Source: Bacillus glycinifermentans (lineage in GTDB: Bacteria > Bacillota > Bacilli > Bacillales > Bacillaceae). Taken from it: a stretch of DNA of 64,000 nt. This document shows positions 16,767 to 25,145 of the stretch, one piece after another. The position numbers and the translations under genes are program-made. The stretch is taken from assembly GCF_001042475.2 (NCBI RefSeq), contig NZ_LECW02000001.1:62001-126000 (forward strand), in the 5' to 3' direction. The notes under the pieces are model-generated. The model saw only the letters and a program-made list of their open reading frames with translations, was not told the DNA's origin and did no database searches. How positions within the stretch are numbered: position 1 is the stretch's first letter; the number at the start of each line of letters is the position of its first letter.

Positions 16767-16793
16767 AAAAAGGCCCCGGCAGAGGACCTTTTT
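16767..16793 (-). terminator. Terminator of the DUF1648 gene
   Basis: AAAAAGG(T)CC ... GG(G)CCTTTTT forms a hairpin on both strands; on the minus strand it begins 4 bases after the stop codon at 16797. Confidence 0.75.
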
Positions 16794-16796
16794 AAG

Positions 16797-17300
16797 CTAT
16801 TGTATCTTTTTGCGTTTGATCATGCTCGATGCAATAAGAAAACCGACGGCAAATAGGGCGATCGGCAAAAACCATTTGCCAAAACCGCTGCCCCAGCCTA
16901 AAGCAATCGAGACAGACTCAAGCAGAATGAAAGAAAATATAATGATACACACGTTTTTTAGTTGATTGATCAGTTTTCGGCTGTGCAAATAAAAGCGTTC
17001 TGCGTTTGCCTCATTCAACCGTTTAGGATAATTGTGGATTTCAGGGTGCTTTTCCAAAAGCGTCATAAGCAAGAGAATGAACATTCCGATTCCGGGCAAT
17101 ATGATCAGCTCCCATTTTGATCCCCAGCGGTCTGCTTCACCGAGTACACCATAATGTACGGGCACTTCTTCAGGAAGCTTGCTCCAAATCGAGAACAAAA
17201 AGACGATCGATCCGGCGTAGCATAAACAGCCTAACACGTCCCAGATCTTTTCGCTTACGGTCTTTGGAATGTTTGCTTTTTGGCCTGGCGAATGTGACAT
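16797..17300 (-). CDS. DUF1648 domain membrane protein
   Basis: A 167-residue membrane protein with about four helices. The DUF1648 signature is LPEEVPVHYGVLGEADRWGS, found also at the N-terminus of SdpI-like immunity proteins and many small Bacillus membrane proteins. The remainder has two further hydrophobic pairs (ILPGIGMFILLLMTLLE; FLPIALFAVGFLIASSMIK). AGGGGGAG precedes ATG 17300. Function is unknown. It is monocistronic with its own terminator. Confidence 0.75.
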   Translation of the reverse strand: MSHSPGQKANIPKTVSEKIWDVLGCLCYAGSIVFLFSIWSKLPEEVPVHYGVLGEADRWGSKWELIILPGIGMFILLLMTLLEKHPEIHNYPKRLNEANAERFYLHSRKLINQLKNVCIIIFSFILLESVSIALGWGSGFGKWFLPIALFAVGFLIASSMIKRKKIQ

Positions 17301-17718
17301 CTTTTCTCCCCCTCTTTATTTTTATACGGACGAAGTGTGAAAAAGTTCGGTTTCTTTTATGCATAAACAATGGTTTCAGATGGCAATTACCGAAAAATAT
17401 CGAGGATTGAACCATGAAAGAATCGTCAATCAGGTCAATGTTTATCAAATCAGTGACTTACGATTAATGTTTTTTCCCTTTATTCTTTATTGAAGCGATT
17501 TTGACCCGAAATGGCCGCTTCATGCGTCAACCCCGGAAACAACCTGCCGGGCGGTTTGCAGAATAAGGCCGCCCTCCGTATATTAGCGATTCCAAGAAAT
17601 TAGGTCTATACGATCATCGTGTGACATATTTACTAAATTGTGTGTGAAAAGGAATATCGTTCTTCTTTTGGATGGGTAAATCAAGTATAATAGTTTTAGT
17701 TTTTTAGGAGGTATTAAG
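17301..17718. other. Intergenic stretch without recognised gene
   Basis: No open frame with a ribosome binding site and no similarity to known proteins is visible. Near its right end TATAAT occurs at 17686-17691 and may be the -10 box for the next gene, but no good -35 box accompanies it. A weak CCCGG/CCGGG hairpin lies near 17532-17551. Confidence 0.5.
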
Positions 17719-17979
17719 ATGCAGAAGTATAGACGGAGAAATACAACGGCTTTTACGGTCATGGCATATTTCACATTTTTTGCAGGCGTTTTTTTGTTTT
17801 GTATCGGTCTTTACAATGCCGACAACCTGCAGCTCAATGAAAAAGGCTATTACATCGCTGTGATGATTTTAGTGGCGGTGGGCGCGATTCTGACGCAGAA
17901 AGTGACGCGTGATAATGCCGAAGACAATGAGATCATCGCCGAGCAGGAAAGAAGACAGAATATGTCTAATATGGAGTGA
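17719..17979 (+). CDS. Small YiaA/B-like two-helix membrane protein
   Basis: An 86-residue protein with two hydrophobic helices (FTVMAYFTFFAGVFLFCIGLY and GYYIAVMILVAVGAILTQK) linked by a short loop and ending in a charged tail. The layout is that of the YiaAB domain, of unknown function. TTAGGAGG precedes ATG 17719. A strong terminator follows and it is convergent with the tandem membrane-protein genes. Confidence 0.7.
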   Translation: MQKYRRRNTTAFTVMAYFTFFAGVFLFCIGLYNADNLQLNEKGYYIAVMILVAVGAILTQKVTRDNAEDNEIIAEQERRQNMSNME

Positions 17980-17982
17980 TGG

Positions 17983-18012
17983 GAAGGCATCGAAGGATGC
18001 CTTCTTTATTTT
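17983..18012 (+). terminator. Terminator after the YiaAB-like gene
   Basis: GAAGGCATC-GAAG-GATGCCTTC followed by TTTATTTTTT. Confidence 0.85.
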
Positions 18013-18470
18013 TTGCGGTTTAACATATTTTCATATTTGTTTTCAAGGAGGACATCAATCATCCCGATGATTTTTGTATGGTTTGATTTTTTTCTAAAGT
18101 GTAAAAAGTTTTGGTCTTTGTTTCTTTGCGATTTAGTGATCGTGCCGAACACCCAGATGGAGCTGGCTATCAGTAGTATCGTTAATATAAAAGGAAAAAA
18201 ATTATATTCAATGTCATACGAAATGGAGACGGCTTGACCAGTAAATATAGCAGTTATAATGCTGGCGGTGAAGGAGCTATAAAGCGAGGCTTTTATCACA
18301 TGGCCGATTTTCAGCGTTGGCCCTGAAAAATAAACTTTCAATCGGTTTAACGTGGATAAATCTTGTTTTTCGAGGTATGCCATCAGCTCTTCATCGTTTT
18401 CAGCTTTCGAAAACAATATAGCTTCTGCCGTTTGTCTTGTTTCTTCGAATAATTGTTTGTCTGTTTGCAT
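18006..18470 (-). CDS. Tandem paralogous membrane protein, copy 3
   Basis: A 154-residue protein, the last of three consecutive paralogues on the minus strand. The shared scheme is a short N-terminus (DKQLF), the motif DEELMAYLEKQDLSTLNRLK, KVYFSGP, two hydrophobic helices, and a basic C-terminus ending in a helix around HTKIIGMIDVLLENKYENML. ATG 18470 is chosen because GGAGG lies 9 bases upstream; the longer start at 18491 does not match the paralogues. Unknown family; membrane location is clear. Confidence 0.65.
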   Translation of the reverse strand: MQTDKQLFEETRQTAEAILFSKAENDEELMAYLEKQDLSTLNRLKVYFSGPTLKIGHVIKASLYSSFTASIITAIFTGQAVSISYDIEYNFFPFILTILLIASSIWVFGTITKSQRNKDQNFLHFRKKSNHTKIIGMIDVLLENKYENMLNRKK

Positions 18471-18516
18471 GTCTTTTGTCCTCCAAATCACAACATTTTA
18501 GATTGATCGACGAACC

Positions 18517-18544
18517 AAAGCAGAGGCGAATGTCCCTCTGCTTT
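18517..18544. repeat. Hairpin between tandem copies 2 and 3
   Basis: AAAGCAGAGG and CCTCTGCTTT form a 10-bp stem with an 8-base loop directly after the stop of copy 2. On the minus (coding) strand no T-run follows, so it may act as an mRNA stabiliser or weak attenuator rather than as a terminator. Confidence 0.6.
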
Positions 18545-18991
18545 TTAATCAAATTTCTTTTTGAAACGTTCATCTAAAATAAAATCAATCATACCCGTAA
18601 TCCTGGAATATTCCGCTCTTTTTTGGAAGTGCAGGATTGTTTGCATTGGTCCTTTTCGCGAGGAGGTCAGCATCTTGGCGATCCAAAGAAAAGAGAAGAT
18701 TAGATAAAACATGAAGAGGAATGAAAATAGCCTTGAAAGATCATAGGTGGAGGAGGAGACTTGACCAGATAAAAAGGCCGCCATAATTACAGCGGTAATA
18801 CTGCTGAAAAAAATGGCTTTAATAAAATACGTTAATGTGAAACTGGGATTTGAAAAATAAATTTTTAACTGATTTAATGTAACAGAATCTTGATTTGCAA
18901 GGTATGCAAGCAGCTCATCGTCACTTTTGTGAGACTCAAGGAGTTTGGCTGTATGTTCAGCTTTTTGAAATAATTGTTTTTCGTTGCTCAT
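18545..18991 (-). CDS. Tandem paralogous membrane protein, copy 2
   Basis: A 148-residue protein beginning MSNEKQLFQKAEHTAKLLES. It carries the shared motif DDELLAYLANQDSVTLNQLK, then IYFSNPSFTLTYF, two hydrophobic helices (IFFSSITAVIMAAFLSGQ and FSFLFMFYLIFSFLWIAKML), and the C-terminal helix YSRITGMIDFILDERFKKKF. It differs from its neighbours throughout except at the motif, so the duplication is not recent. A reasonable ribosome binding site (AGGAGTG) precedes ATG 18991. Function unknown. Confidence 0.65.
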   Translation of the reverse strand: MSNEKQLFQKAEHTAKLLESHKSDDELLAYLANQDSVTLNQLKIYFSNPSFTLTYFIKAIFFSSITAVIMAAFLSGQVSSSTYDLSRLFSFLFMFYLIFSFLWIAKMLTSSRKGPMQTILHFQKRAEYSRITGMIDFILDERFKKKFD

Positions 18992-19027
18992 TGGATTGTC
19001 ACTCCTACATAAAAAATATGTGAGATT

Positions 19028-19495
19028 TTATTGGTACGGTATATTTTTCAATGCCTTTTTGTATTTTTGTTGTAAAACATAATCAATCATTTTTACGATA
19101 CGTGCAAACTCGGCTTTCTTGGAAAAGTGTGCAATGAATTGAATCGGCTTTTTTTTCAAGGTGACAAGCTGTTTAAGCACCCAGAAGATACCCCCCGCAA
19201 ATATGACGGCTAATATTATAATGGAGATGCCGGAAACGAAAGGGATTATCGAATCTGCTTGACCAGAAAGAATTGCAGTTATGAACGAAGCCAATATTAT
19301 ACTGAAAAATGCTGCACTGATGAAATAATGAAGTGCAAATGAAGGATCAGAGTAATAGACTTTCAGCTGATTTAAGGTTAGTGAATCTTGTTTAGCGAGA
19401 AAGGCTAATAACTCTTCGTCGCTCTTATCGCGGTAAGTTTTAAGGGTTTTGGCTGTTTTTTGCGTTGCAGTGAATACTTGTTTGTCTGTGTTCAA
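19028..19495 (-). CDS. Tandem paralogous membrane protein, copy 1
   Basis: A 155-residue protein starting at TTG 19495, 8 bases after GGAGG; this gives MNTDKQVFTATQK, in line with MQTDKQLF and MSNEKQLF of the other copies. It has the motif DEELLAFLAKQDSLTLNQLK, VYYSDPSFALHYF, two membrane helices and the C-terminal helix FARIVKMIDYVLQQKYKKAL. It is the first of the three downstream of ybfG but lies behind the ybfG terminator, so it probably has its own promoter. Unknown function. Confidence 0.65.
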   Translation of the reverse strand: MNTDKQVFTATQKTAKTLKTYRDKSDEELLAFLAKQDSLTLNQLKVYYSDPSFALHYFISAAFFSIILASFITAILSGQADSIIPFVSGISIIILAVIFAGGIFWVLKQLVTLKKKPIQFIAHFSKKAEFARIVKMIDYVLQQKYKKALKNIPYQ

Positions 19496-19535
19496 TGTAA
19501 ATACCTCCACGAGACTTTATATATTAAAGATTTGG

Positions 19536-19574
19536 AAAAACTGCATAAATACATTATATTATGTATTTATGCAG
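19536..19574 (-). terminator. Terminator of ybfG
   Basis: CTGCATAAATACAT and its complement form a perfect 14-bp stem; on the minus strand it is followed by TTTTT. It starts 20 bases after the ybfG stop. Confidence 0.88.
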
Positions 19575-19593
19575 CTTTCATTAAATAAACAAA

Positions 19594-21795
19594 TTAATCA
19601 GCTGTTATTTCGCCAAATATCGCAAATAACACAGCAGACACTGCCGTACCAATAGCGATTTCAGGTGCTGCAGTTCCTACTATGACAACAGCTGCTACGC
19701 CAACAGTAGCTGCTATAATTCCTCCAACTGCAACCCCAACTGCTCCCCAATCGATTGGTAAAGCTTCTTCAGGAGCTACAACTGGTTTGCTAGGTGAGAC
19801 ATATAACTTCTTAATTTTAAAGGTAATTGTAGCCGACATTTCAGTTTTTGTATCGCCTACTACCGGAATTTCATTGCTAAATATAGTTAATGAAAGATCC
19901 AAAGATTCAACAGAAGGTGAAACGTTTACCAAAATATAGCCGTTACGCACCGACAATCCGATATTCTTTAAGAGCTCATCATACGAATGAATTTGTGAAG
20001 AACTCAATGATGTTTTTGAGTTTCCTAATACTTCTGTAATCGATGCTCCGACCTTCCCGTTTTTAACTTGCAGTGTACCCGGTGACGTTTCACTTGGCTT
20101 TTTAAATACCAGTGAAGTAGACAACGTAATATCCAAGTATAGAGATTTGTAAACTGTCTCAGTTTTATCAAAAATAAACATTGTTGTAAATAGTTCAGAA
20201 ATACTGCTCAGTGCCGGGATATTTGCCAAAATGTTTCTCAATGTGCGAACGCGTGCATCATACACCGGATCTGACGACGGGGTGACGCTTGCCGTTCCTT
20301 TGTCTCTGCCTGAATAGGCGTCTTTATCAATACCGATGGTGCCGCTGCCTGTACCGATTGAATGTTCGTAGAATTGGTCAAAGGCCCAGTTTTTCGGCAT
20401 TGTGTAGCCGAGGTTGCCGCTGAAGCCGGTCGACATGTCGGCGACGAAGCTGTATTCCGTCAATCCTGCGTCGGCTGTTCTGATACAGATGTTTCTTGGC
20501 CCGTATACGCCGATCTTATATTTTGGCGAATTCGGAATGCTTTGCATTTTGTCAAACGCTGCTCTGATTTCATTAAAATACGGGATGATTTTGTCTGTTA
20601 CTTCGTAATCATATGCGTCGAAATCAACGGCAAAATAAATGGTTGTGCCGGATGGGAAGCCTAATCCTTGTGCTGCGTTGACAGCGGCATACGCATCTGT
20701 TGTTCCTTGATTTTCTACGAAATACGAGGATTCGTAGCCGCCGTCCTGATAAATCGGAAATACTCTTAAACCTTCATTAAAAATGGTTGAAAGCTCAGCG
20801 GGAGTCATTGCTTTTGATTTAAGGCCGCTGCTTGTCCGCACATTGCCCGTTAAATATCTGCCGACAACTTTATATCCGTTGTTACGTAAAGTTTTTGCAG
20901 TTGCCGTCGTTAGAACCGTGGAAGTGTCGCAGGCCGCGGCAGCACGCGAAGTATCGCCGGAGCTTGACAATAGTGCCTTGATCGTTGCCATATTGGCAAT
21001 TCCCGTTGCCGGCAAACACATGAAGCTTTGAAAGCGTGAGACGGCAGATTCCACTTCTGCATCATAAACGCCGTCAAATTCACCTGATGGGTATCCATTG
21101 CAATATAATGCGTATTGAAGAATCAGCACGAACTTTGTTCTGGAATCGCCTGGTTTGAGTGTCGGGCATTTGCTTGTTGTCCCTGGTCCAAAATTGCCGT
21201 TTGCCACACTTGTACTCATGCCTTCTTCTTTTTGCAAAGCATAAATCAGTGCCTTATTTGTCTCTCTGGAATAAACGCCGTCACAAGGCATTAATCCGAA
21301 ATAAGCATTGTAATCCCGGTTTAAATTTTGCTGAATTTGACGGATTTTCGTATCACCATTTCGAAGCAATTTAAAAGCGCTCATATTGAGCAGAGCTTTC
21401 ATGATTTGTGCAGTGACAACACCGTCTTGTTTGGCTAGACCTGCAGCTCTCTGAAACCTTTTCACGGCATCCTCTGTACTCTCAAAGAAGTTACCCGTTA
21501 AACCGCCGGGATTAAATCCACTTCCTTTACACCAAAAAGCGCCTTGCAGAATGTAATTTAAGTTTGTAGGTTTTTCAGTTTTTTTCTGCTTTTTTAGCGG
21601 CACAAACCTACTCTCTGTCGCCGGCCCGAAATTATCGGCGGGCTCTGCGATACCGAGTTCGATCTGCAATGCTCTCGTTAAACCGTAAATCGTTTCCCAG
21701 CTTGGTTTTCCGTTCTCTTTCACCTTGTTGTAGCCGTGTTTTCCGCTGTAGGTTTTGTTTAGCCATTCCTGAGTTTTCAATACCATTTGATCCAT
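19594..21795 (-). CDS. ybfG: DUF1906 glycoside hydrolase-like protein with peptidoglycan-binding repeats (YbfG-like)
   Basis: A 733-residue protein. Residues about 1-280 hold several peptidoglycan-binding-like modules (TEDAVKRFQRAAGLAKQDGV; DAEVESAVSRFQSFMCLPAT). Residues about 285-500 form the DUF1906 TIM-barrel related to lysozyme-like hydrolases (YKVVGRYLTG, FPIYQDGGYES, TIYFAVDFDAYDYEV, KIGVYGPRNICI, WAFDQF). A beta-rich region follows. The last 60 residues contain two hydrophobic stretches (WGAVGVAVGGIIAATVGVAA; GTAVSAVLFAIFGEIT). There is no classical signal peptide. It matches YbfG of B. subtilis in size and neighbours (ybfH, ybfI). Substrate unknown; a cell-wall target is likely from the binding modules. 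Confidence 0.85.
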   Translation of the reverse strand: MDQMVLKTQEWLNKTYSGKHGYNKVKENGKPSWETIYGLTRALQIELGIAEPADNFGPATESRFVPLKKQKKTEKPTNLNYILQGAFWCKGSGFNPGGLTGNFFESTEDAVKRFQRAAGLAKQDGVVTAQIMKALLNMSAFKLLRNGDTKIRQIQQNLNRDYNAYFGLMPCDGVYSRETNKALIYALQKEEGMSTSVANGNFGPGTTSKCPTLKPGDSRTKFVLILQYALYCNGYPSGEFDGVYDAEVESAVSRFQSFMCLPATGIANMATIKALLSSSGDTSRAAAACDTSTVLTTATAKTLRNNGYKVVGRYLTGNVRTSSGLKSKAMTPAELSTIFNEGLRVFPIYQDGGYESSYFVENQGTTDAYAAVNAAQGLGFPSGTTIYFAVDFDAYDYEVTDKIIPYFNEIRAAFDKMQSIPNSPKYKIGVYGPRNICIRTADAGLTEYSFVADMSTGFSGNLGYTMPKNWAFDQFYEHSIGTGSGTIGIDKDAYSGRDKGTASVTPSSDPVYDARVRTLRNILANIPALSSISELFTTMFIFDKTETVYKSLYLDITLSTSLVFKKPSETSPGTLQVKNGKVGASITEVLGNSKTSLSSSQIHSYDELLKNIGLSVRNGYILVNVSPSVESLDLSLTIFSNEIPVVGDTKTEMSATITFKIKKLYVSPSKPVVAPEEALPIDWGAVGVAVGGIIAATVGVAAVVIVGTAAPEIAIGTAVSAVLFAIFGEITAD

Positions 21796-21851
21796 AGAAG
21801 GTCCCTCTTTTCTTTATTTAGGCTTTCACTATTAGGTGGCAAACGTATGAC

Positions 21852-21891
21852 AAAAAAATAAGGGCCTTGACCCATTCAGCAGTCAATGCCC
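21852..21891 (-). terminator. Terminator of the ybfI-ybfH-DUF2000 operon
   Basis: On the minus strand GGGC-A-TTGAC, a 9-base loop, GTCAA-G-GCCC, then TTATTTTTTT. The 5' arm overlaps the end of the DUF2000 coding sequence. Confidence 0.85.
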
Positions 21892-22245
21892 GTAATTGTT
21901 TATTTTAACAGCCCCACGCTCCCGGTCAGTCTGTTTTTCAATATATGCTTCATATGTATGACAGCTTTGCGCCACATCGGTAAAGTCGACGACGAGGATA
22001 TCGTCGAACTCGTTGGTGAGCAGCTTTTTCCTCAGTTCATAAAGAAGCCCGGCGTTTCCTTTTAAGATGGGGATGGGGACGTTGACGATCCCCAGATGCT
22101 CGATCCCTGAGCCGTCTGTTACGTTCCCGCCGAGGAGGGCGGGGTTGTTTTTGCCGAGCGCCGCGCCGAGAATGGCGGCTGTATTGGCGATTAGTCCGAC
22201 AGGCAGGCTTTCGTCTATGACGAGTGCGCATTTTGTTTCATTCAA
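21883..22245 (-). CDS. DUF2000 family protein
   Basis: A 120-residue protein of the DUF2000 family, which has a peptidyl-tRNA-hydrolase-like fold; the characteristic start is [20 protein letters not shown] and [21 protein letters not shown]. It overlaps the upstream EamA gene by 4 bases and is the last gene of the operon. The family often sits next to transporters or AraC regulators, but its biochemical role is not known. No such gene is, as far as I remember, at this place in B. subtilis. Confidence 0.8.
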   Translation of the reverse strand: MNETKCALVIDESLPVGLIANTAAILGAALGKNNPALLGGNVTDGSGIEHLGIVNVPIPILKGNAGLLYELRKKLLTNEFDDILVVDFTDVAQSCHTYEAYIEKQTDRERGAVKINNYGH

Positions 22246-23153
22246 GACGTATGCTCCTCCTTCAGCTGCGGTTTAGATTTCATCTCCGAAATATAAAGGC
22301 CGGTGAGTGTCAGCGCGCCTCCGACAAGGGCGATCCATGTCAGTTGTTCGTGCAAAATGATAATCGAAGCGGCAATCGTGATCACGGGCACCATATAAAT
22401 GTAGGCGCTCGTTTTCACGGCTCCGAGCACCCCGACCGACCAGTTCCATGTCACGAAGCAAAGAGCGGATGCGCCAGCACCCAGAAACAAGATGTTCAGC
22501 AGGTTGACGGAGGAAGCGAATGGGCTGAGTGTAAAACGGAAGTCAAACATGAACAAAGCCGGGATCATAAAGATCAGCCCGTAAAGAAAGATGCGCTGAG
22601 TGCATTGAATCGTGTGATGGCGAAACACGCTGATTTTTTTCATTAAAATGGCGTATATTCCCCAAACGAAAGCAGAGGCTGCGGCAAGCAGGTCACCGAA
22701 AGGATTCAGCTTGAGCACGACGTTTCCATTGAAAGATATAAGCAAGAGACCGGTAAAAGCGGCGGCAAATCCAATGAAAAAGTGCGGTTTAAGCTTCTCG
22801 CCGTCCAGAAGGAAATGAGCCAGGACGGCTGTGATCATCGGGATCACCGAGACGATCATGCCGACATTTGAAGCATATGTGTAGGTAAGCGCGATATTTT
22901 CCAATAAGAAATACAAGGTTACGCCGCATAAGCCGGCCCCTGCAAAAAGGATCTCCTGCCGCAGGCTCTGTACGTTCAGAACGCGCGGATCAACGATGAG
23001 AAGGACGATCAATCCAAGCAAAAATCGATAAAACAATATCTCCATGGGCGAAAAATCCTCGAGAAGCACCTTTGTCGAGACAAAGGTCGTCCCCCAGATG
23101 AGAATCGTTAAAACGGCTGCAAGGTGTCCGGCGGTTTCAGGTCGATGATTCAT
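22242..23153 (-). CDS. ybfH: EamA/DMT-family transporter (YbfH-like)
   Basis: A 303-residue protein with ten predicted helices in two EamA repeats, each with the pattern [19 protein letters not shown] and, in the second half, [15 protein letters not shown]. The family exports amino acids and other metabolites. It overlaps the AraC-type gene upstream and the DUF2000 gene downstream by 4 bases each, so the three are translationally coupled. The order matches ybfI-ybfH of B. subtilis. Substrate unknown. Confidence 0.87.
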   Translation of the reverse strand: MNHRPETAGHLAAVLTILIWGTTFVSTKVLLEDFSPMEILFYRFLLGLIVLLIVDPRVLNVQSLRQEILFAGAGLCGVTLYFLLENIALTYTYASNVGMIVSVIPMITAVLAHFLLDGEKLKPHFFIGFAAAFTGLLLISFNGNVVLKLNPFGDLLAAASAFVWGIYAILMKKISVFRHHTIQCTQRIFLYGLIFMIPALFMFDFRFTLSPFASSVNLLNILFLGAGASALCFVTWNWSVGVLGAVKTSAYIYMVPVITIAASIIILHEQLTWIALVGGALTLTGLYISEMKSKPQLKEEHTS

Positions 23154-23986
23154 CCTTCAATCTCCAATCTGTCTTGTTCAAAGATTTTCATATATTGTTT
23201 CGGTGTCAGCCCGACCTGCCGCTTGAAAAACTTCGTTAAATGGCTTTGGTCGCTGAAGCCCGTTTGAAAGGCGGCGTCGATCGGTTTTACTCCTTGTTCC
23301 AGAAGCTTTTTCGCCTGATTGATGCGTACGGTTTCCAGGTCGCTGTACGGAGAAATTCCTTTTTGCTTCGTAAACGACCGCAGCAAATGATACTTGCTCC
23401 AGCCCGTGAGCCCGCTGAGATCATCAAGCCTAATATTTTCCGTATAATGCTCTTCCAAATAACCGCACACGGTTTTGACTTCATCGGACGGTTCGGGTGC
23501 GCGTTCGGGGAACGTCACGTCAGAATACGTTCTGATCAGCTCTTCAAGAAGGTTGAGAAACAGCTCCTCCTTTTGAAGAGCTTTTTCTTTTTGCAAAATT
23601 TGCACGTGCAGTTCCTTCAAGCTGGACGTCAGCTCGTGGCGGAACAACACGTTTTGCGTGAAGTAAGGGAGACTTTCGGCGCCCGTTATCTCCTTCACGG
23701 CTTTTTGCATCACATCAGGCATGACGTTGATGCTGCGGTAATCAAGCGCCTTTCCGTCAATTTGCTCGCAGCTGTGCGTATCGTGGGGATTAAACAGCAG
23801 GAGATCACCGGGGTTGATGATGTACTCCTGTCCCTTGCAAAGCAAATAGCGCTGTCCTTTTTCGATAAAGCCGATCACATAATATTCGTGAAAGTGGTTC
23901 GGGAACTTCTGCATGATTCCTTTGAAACGATAGGCTTCAACCTGCAGGTCTTGATCAAGGATCAGCGTCCGGGTTTCTTCTCGCAT
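23150..23986 (-). CDS. ybfI: AraC-family regulator with N-terminal cupin (YbfI-like)
   Basis: A 278-residue regulator. The N-terminal cupin domain (about 20-110) includes [17 protein letters not shown] and [15 protein letters not shown]. The C-terminal AraC domain has two helix-turn-helices, the first around [20 protein letters not shown] and the second around [26 protein letters not shown] precedes ATG 23986. As first gene of the operon it probably controls its own expression together with the ybfH transporter, in response to a small molecule bound by the cupin. Confidence 0.88.
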   Translation of the reverse strand: MREETRTLILDQDLQVEAYRFKGIMQKFPNHFHEYYVIGFIEKGQRYLLCKGQEYIINPGDLLLFNPHDTHSCEQIDGKALDYRSINVMPDVMQKAVKEITGAESLPYFTQNVLFRHELTSSLKELHVQILQKEKALQKEELFLNLLEELIRTYSDVTFPERAPEPSDEVKTVCGYLEEHYTENIRLDDLSGLTGWSKYHLLRSFTKQKGISPYSDLETVRINQAKKLLEQGVKPIDAAFQTGFSDQSHLTKFFKRQVGLTPKQYMKIFEQDRLEIEG

Positions 23987-24070
23987 AACGGACCTCCTGT
24001 CGGTGTTGTCGATTGTTTTAGTTTAGCATGTTTTTCGGGGATTTCTTGTATGATGTTGCGGTTTGAAAGA

Positions 24071-24104
24071 TTGAAATTTTTCATCGGAAAGTGTAATATT
24101 ACAC
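24071..24104 (+). promoter_or_regulatory. Promoter of the XRE regulator with perfect palindrome GTGTAATATTACAC
   Basis: TTGAAA (24071-24076), 17-base spacer, TAATAT (24094-24099). The -10 box lies inside the perfect 14-base palindrome at 24091-24104. This placement would allow tight autorepression by the helix-turn-helix protein encoded directly downstream. Confidence 0.7.
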
Positions 24105-24128
24105 TAAATGCTACAATGGAGGAATACT

Positions 24129-24596
24129 GTGGACAAAGATTACATAATGGAACTCATTTCGTTAAAATTAAGGCTGATTCGTACAGAAAGCGGCTATACG
24201 CAGGAGAAAATGGCGAATGTTCTTGGGATTTCGAAGAAGACGCTTGTGCAAATTGAAAAGGGCAGGACGACTGCGGGGTGGACGCATGTCGTGGCAGTGT
24301 GCGCGCTATTTCGAAACAGTGAGGTTTTGCAGTCGGTGCTGGGGGACGAACCGCTAGAGGTGGTTGAAACAGTAGCGCATCGCAGTATCGACCGGCCGAA
24401 GGGGAAAACGCTCGGCGGCAGGGTATGGTGGCGGGAGATTGACTGTAAAGGAGATTTTCGTTTGCAGCAAAATTTGATTTCACATCATTACCGGATCTTA
24501 GATTCCTATGATGACCTCTGGTACAGTACATTTGAAAAAGAGGAAGCGATGGCGCGCTTGGATGAGCTGGTGAGTGAGAACGGCGGAGTTCAATGA
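24129..24596 (+). CDS. XRE-type helix-turn-helix regulator
   Basis: A 155-residue protein starting at GTG 24129, 6 bases after TGGAGG. Residues about 5-60 form an XRE domain (LKLRLIRTESGYTQEKMANV, LGISKKTLVQIEKGRTTAGW). The C-terminal half (GGRVWWREIDCKGDFRLQQN...) is specific to this group of regulators and of unknown fold. Its stop overlaps the start of a small DUF3139-like gene, so the two form an operon. A perfect palindrome over its promoter suggests autoregulation. Confidence 0.8.
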   Translation: MDKDYIMELISLKLRLIRTESGYTQEKMANVLGISKKTLVQIEKGRTTAGWTHVVAVCALFRNSEVLQSVLGDEPLEVVETVAHRSIDRPKGKTLGGRVWWREIDCKGDFRLQQNLISHHYRILDSYDDLWYSTFEKEEAMARLDELVSENGGVQ

Positions 24597-24980
24597 TGAA
24601 AAGGTTAAACATCATATTAAGGTTGATCAGTACGGTATTGCTCATCGGTCCGTATGCGATTATTTATGTGTTCGACCACGGCAACCCGATCATGAATGCG
24701 CGGGTTCGAAAAGCATTTGGCGGAATTAGGGTATCAGGAAAAAGATTATAAAGAGAATCATGTGATTGAACCTAAAACGGTGATTAACAAAGACTATTTT
24801 TTAACGCAATATATGGTCGTTTTTAAAGATGATCCGGATGTTACATATTATTATGGAAAGAACAAAAAAACGGGAAAGATCGTTCAGTTTTGTGAGAAAG
24901 ATGAATTAAGCGTAACGAATGATGGCAAGACGAAGTACAACGAACCGCACTGTGATTTCGGTCTGAAAAACCGTGACTAA
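24593..24980 (+). pseudogene. DUF3139-like small membrane protein gene with a one-base frameshift
   Basis: ATG 24593/24596 overlaps the stop of the XRE gene and encodes a membrane-anchored N-terminus (KRLNIILRLISTVLLIGPYA...NPIMNAR). The homologous continuation FEKHLAELGYQEKDYKENHV lies in the next frame. Removing one G from the GGG at 24702-24704 restores a single frame of about 128 residues ending at 24980, with the DUF3139 layout of one helix followed by a small extracytoplasmic domain (DPDVTYYYGKNKKTGKIVQF). It may be a true mutation or a sequencing error in a short run. Confidence 0.6.
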
Positions 24981-25018
24981 ACACCGGCTGGTTCAATGAC
25001 AACATCACCATTTCCTCG

Positions 25019-25048
25019 ACATGTTTCATATGAAACATGTATTTTTTT
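25019..25048 (+). terminator. Palindromic terminator after the DUF3139-like gene
   Basis: A perfect 22-base palindrome (arms ACATGTTTC and GAAACATGT around ATAT) followed by ATTTTTTT. It ends the XRE-DUF3139 unit. Confidence 0.75.
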
Positions 25049-25145
25049 GGAATCCAGTGCAGCGGCGGGCCCGTAATATAATTTGACACATTTTTAAAGA
25101 AAGTGAGATGATTGGCGTTAGAAAATAATAGAAGGAGATGGTGTC

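Noticed and set aside
23240-24256. Long plus-strand ORF of 338 codons opposite the AraC gene
   Set aside because: Shadow frame; the minus strand encodes clear cupin and AraC domains with a good ribosome binding site.
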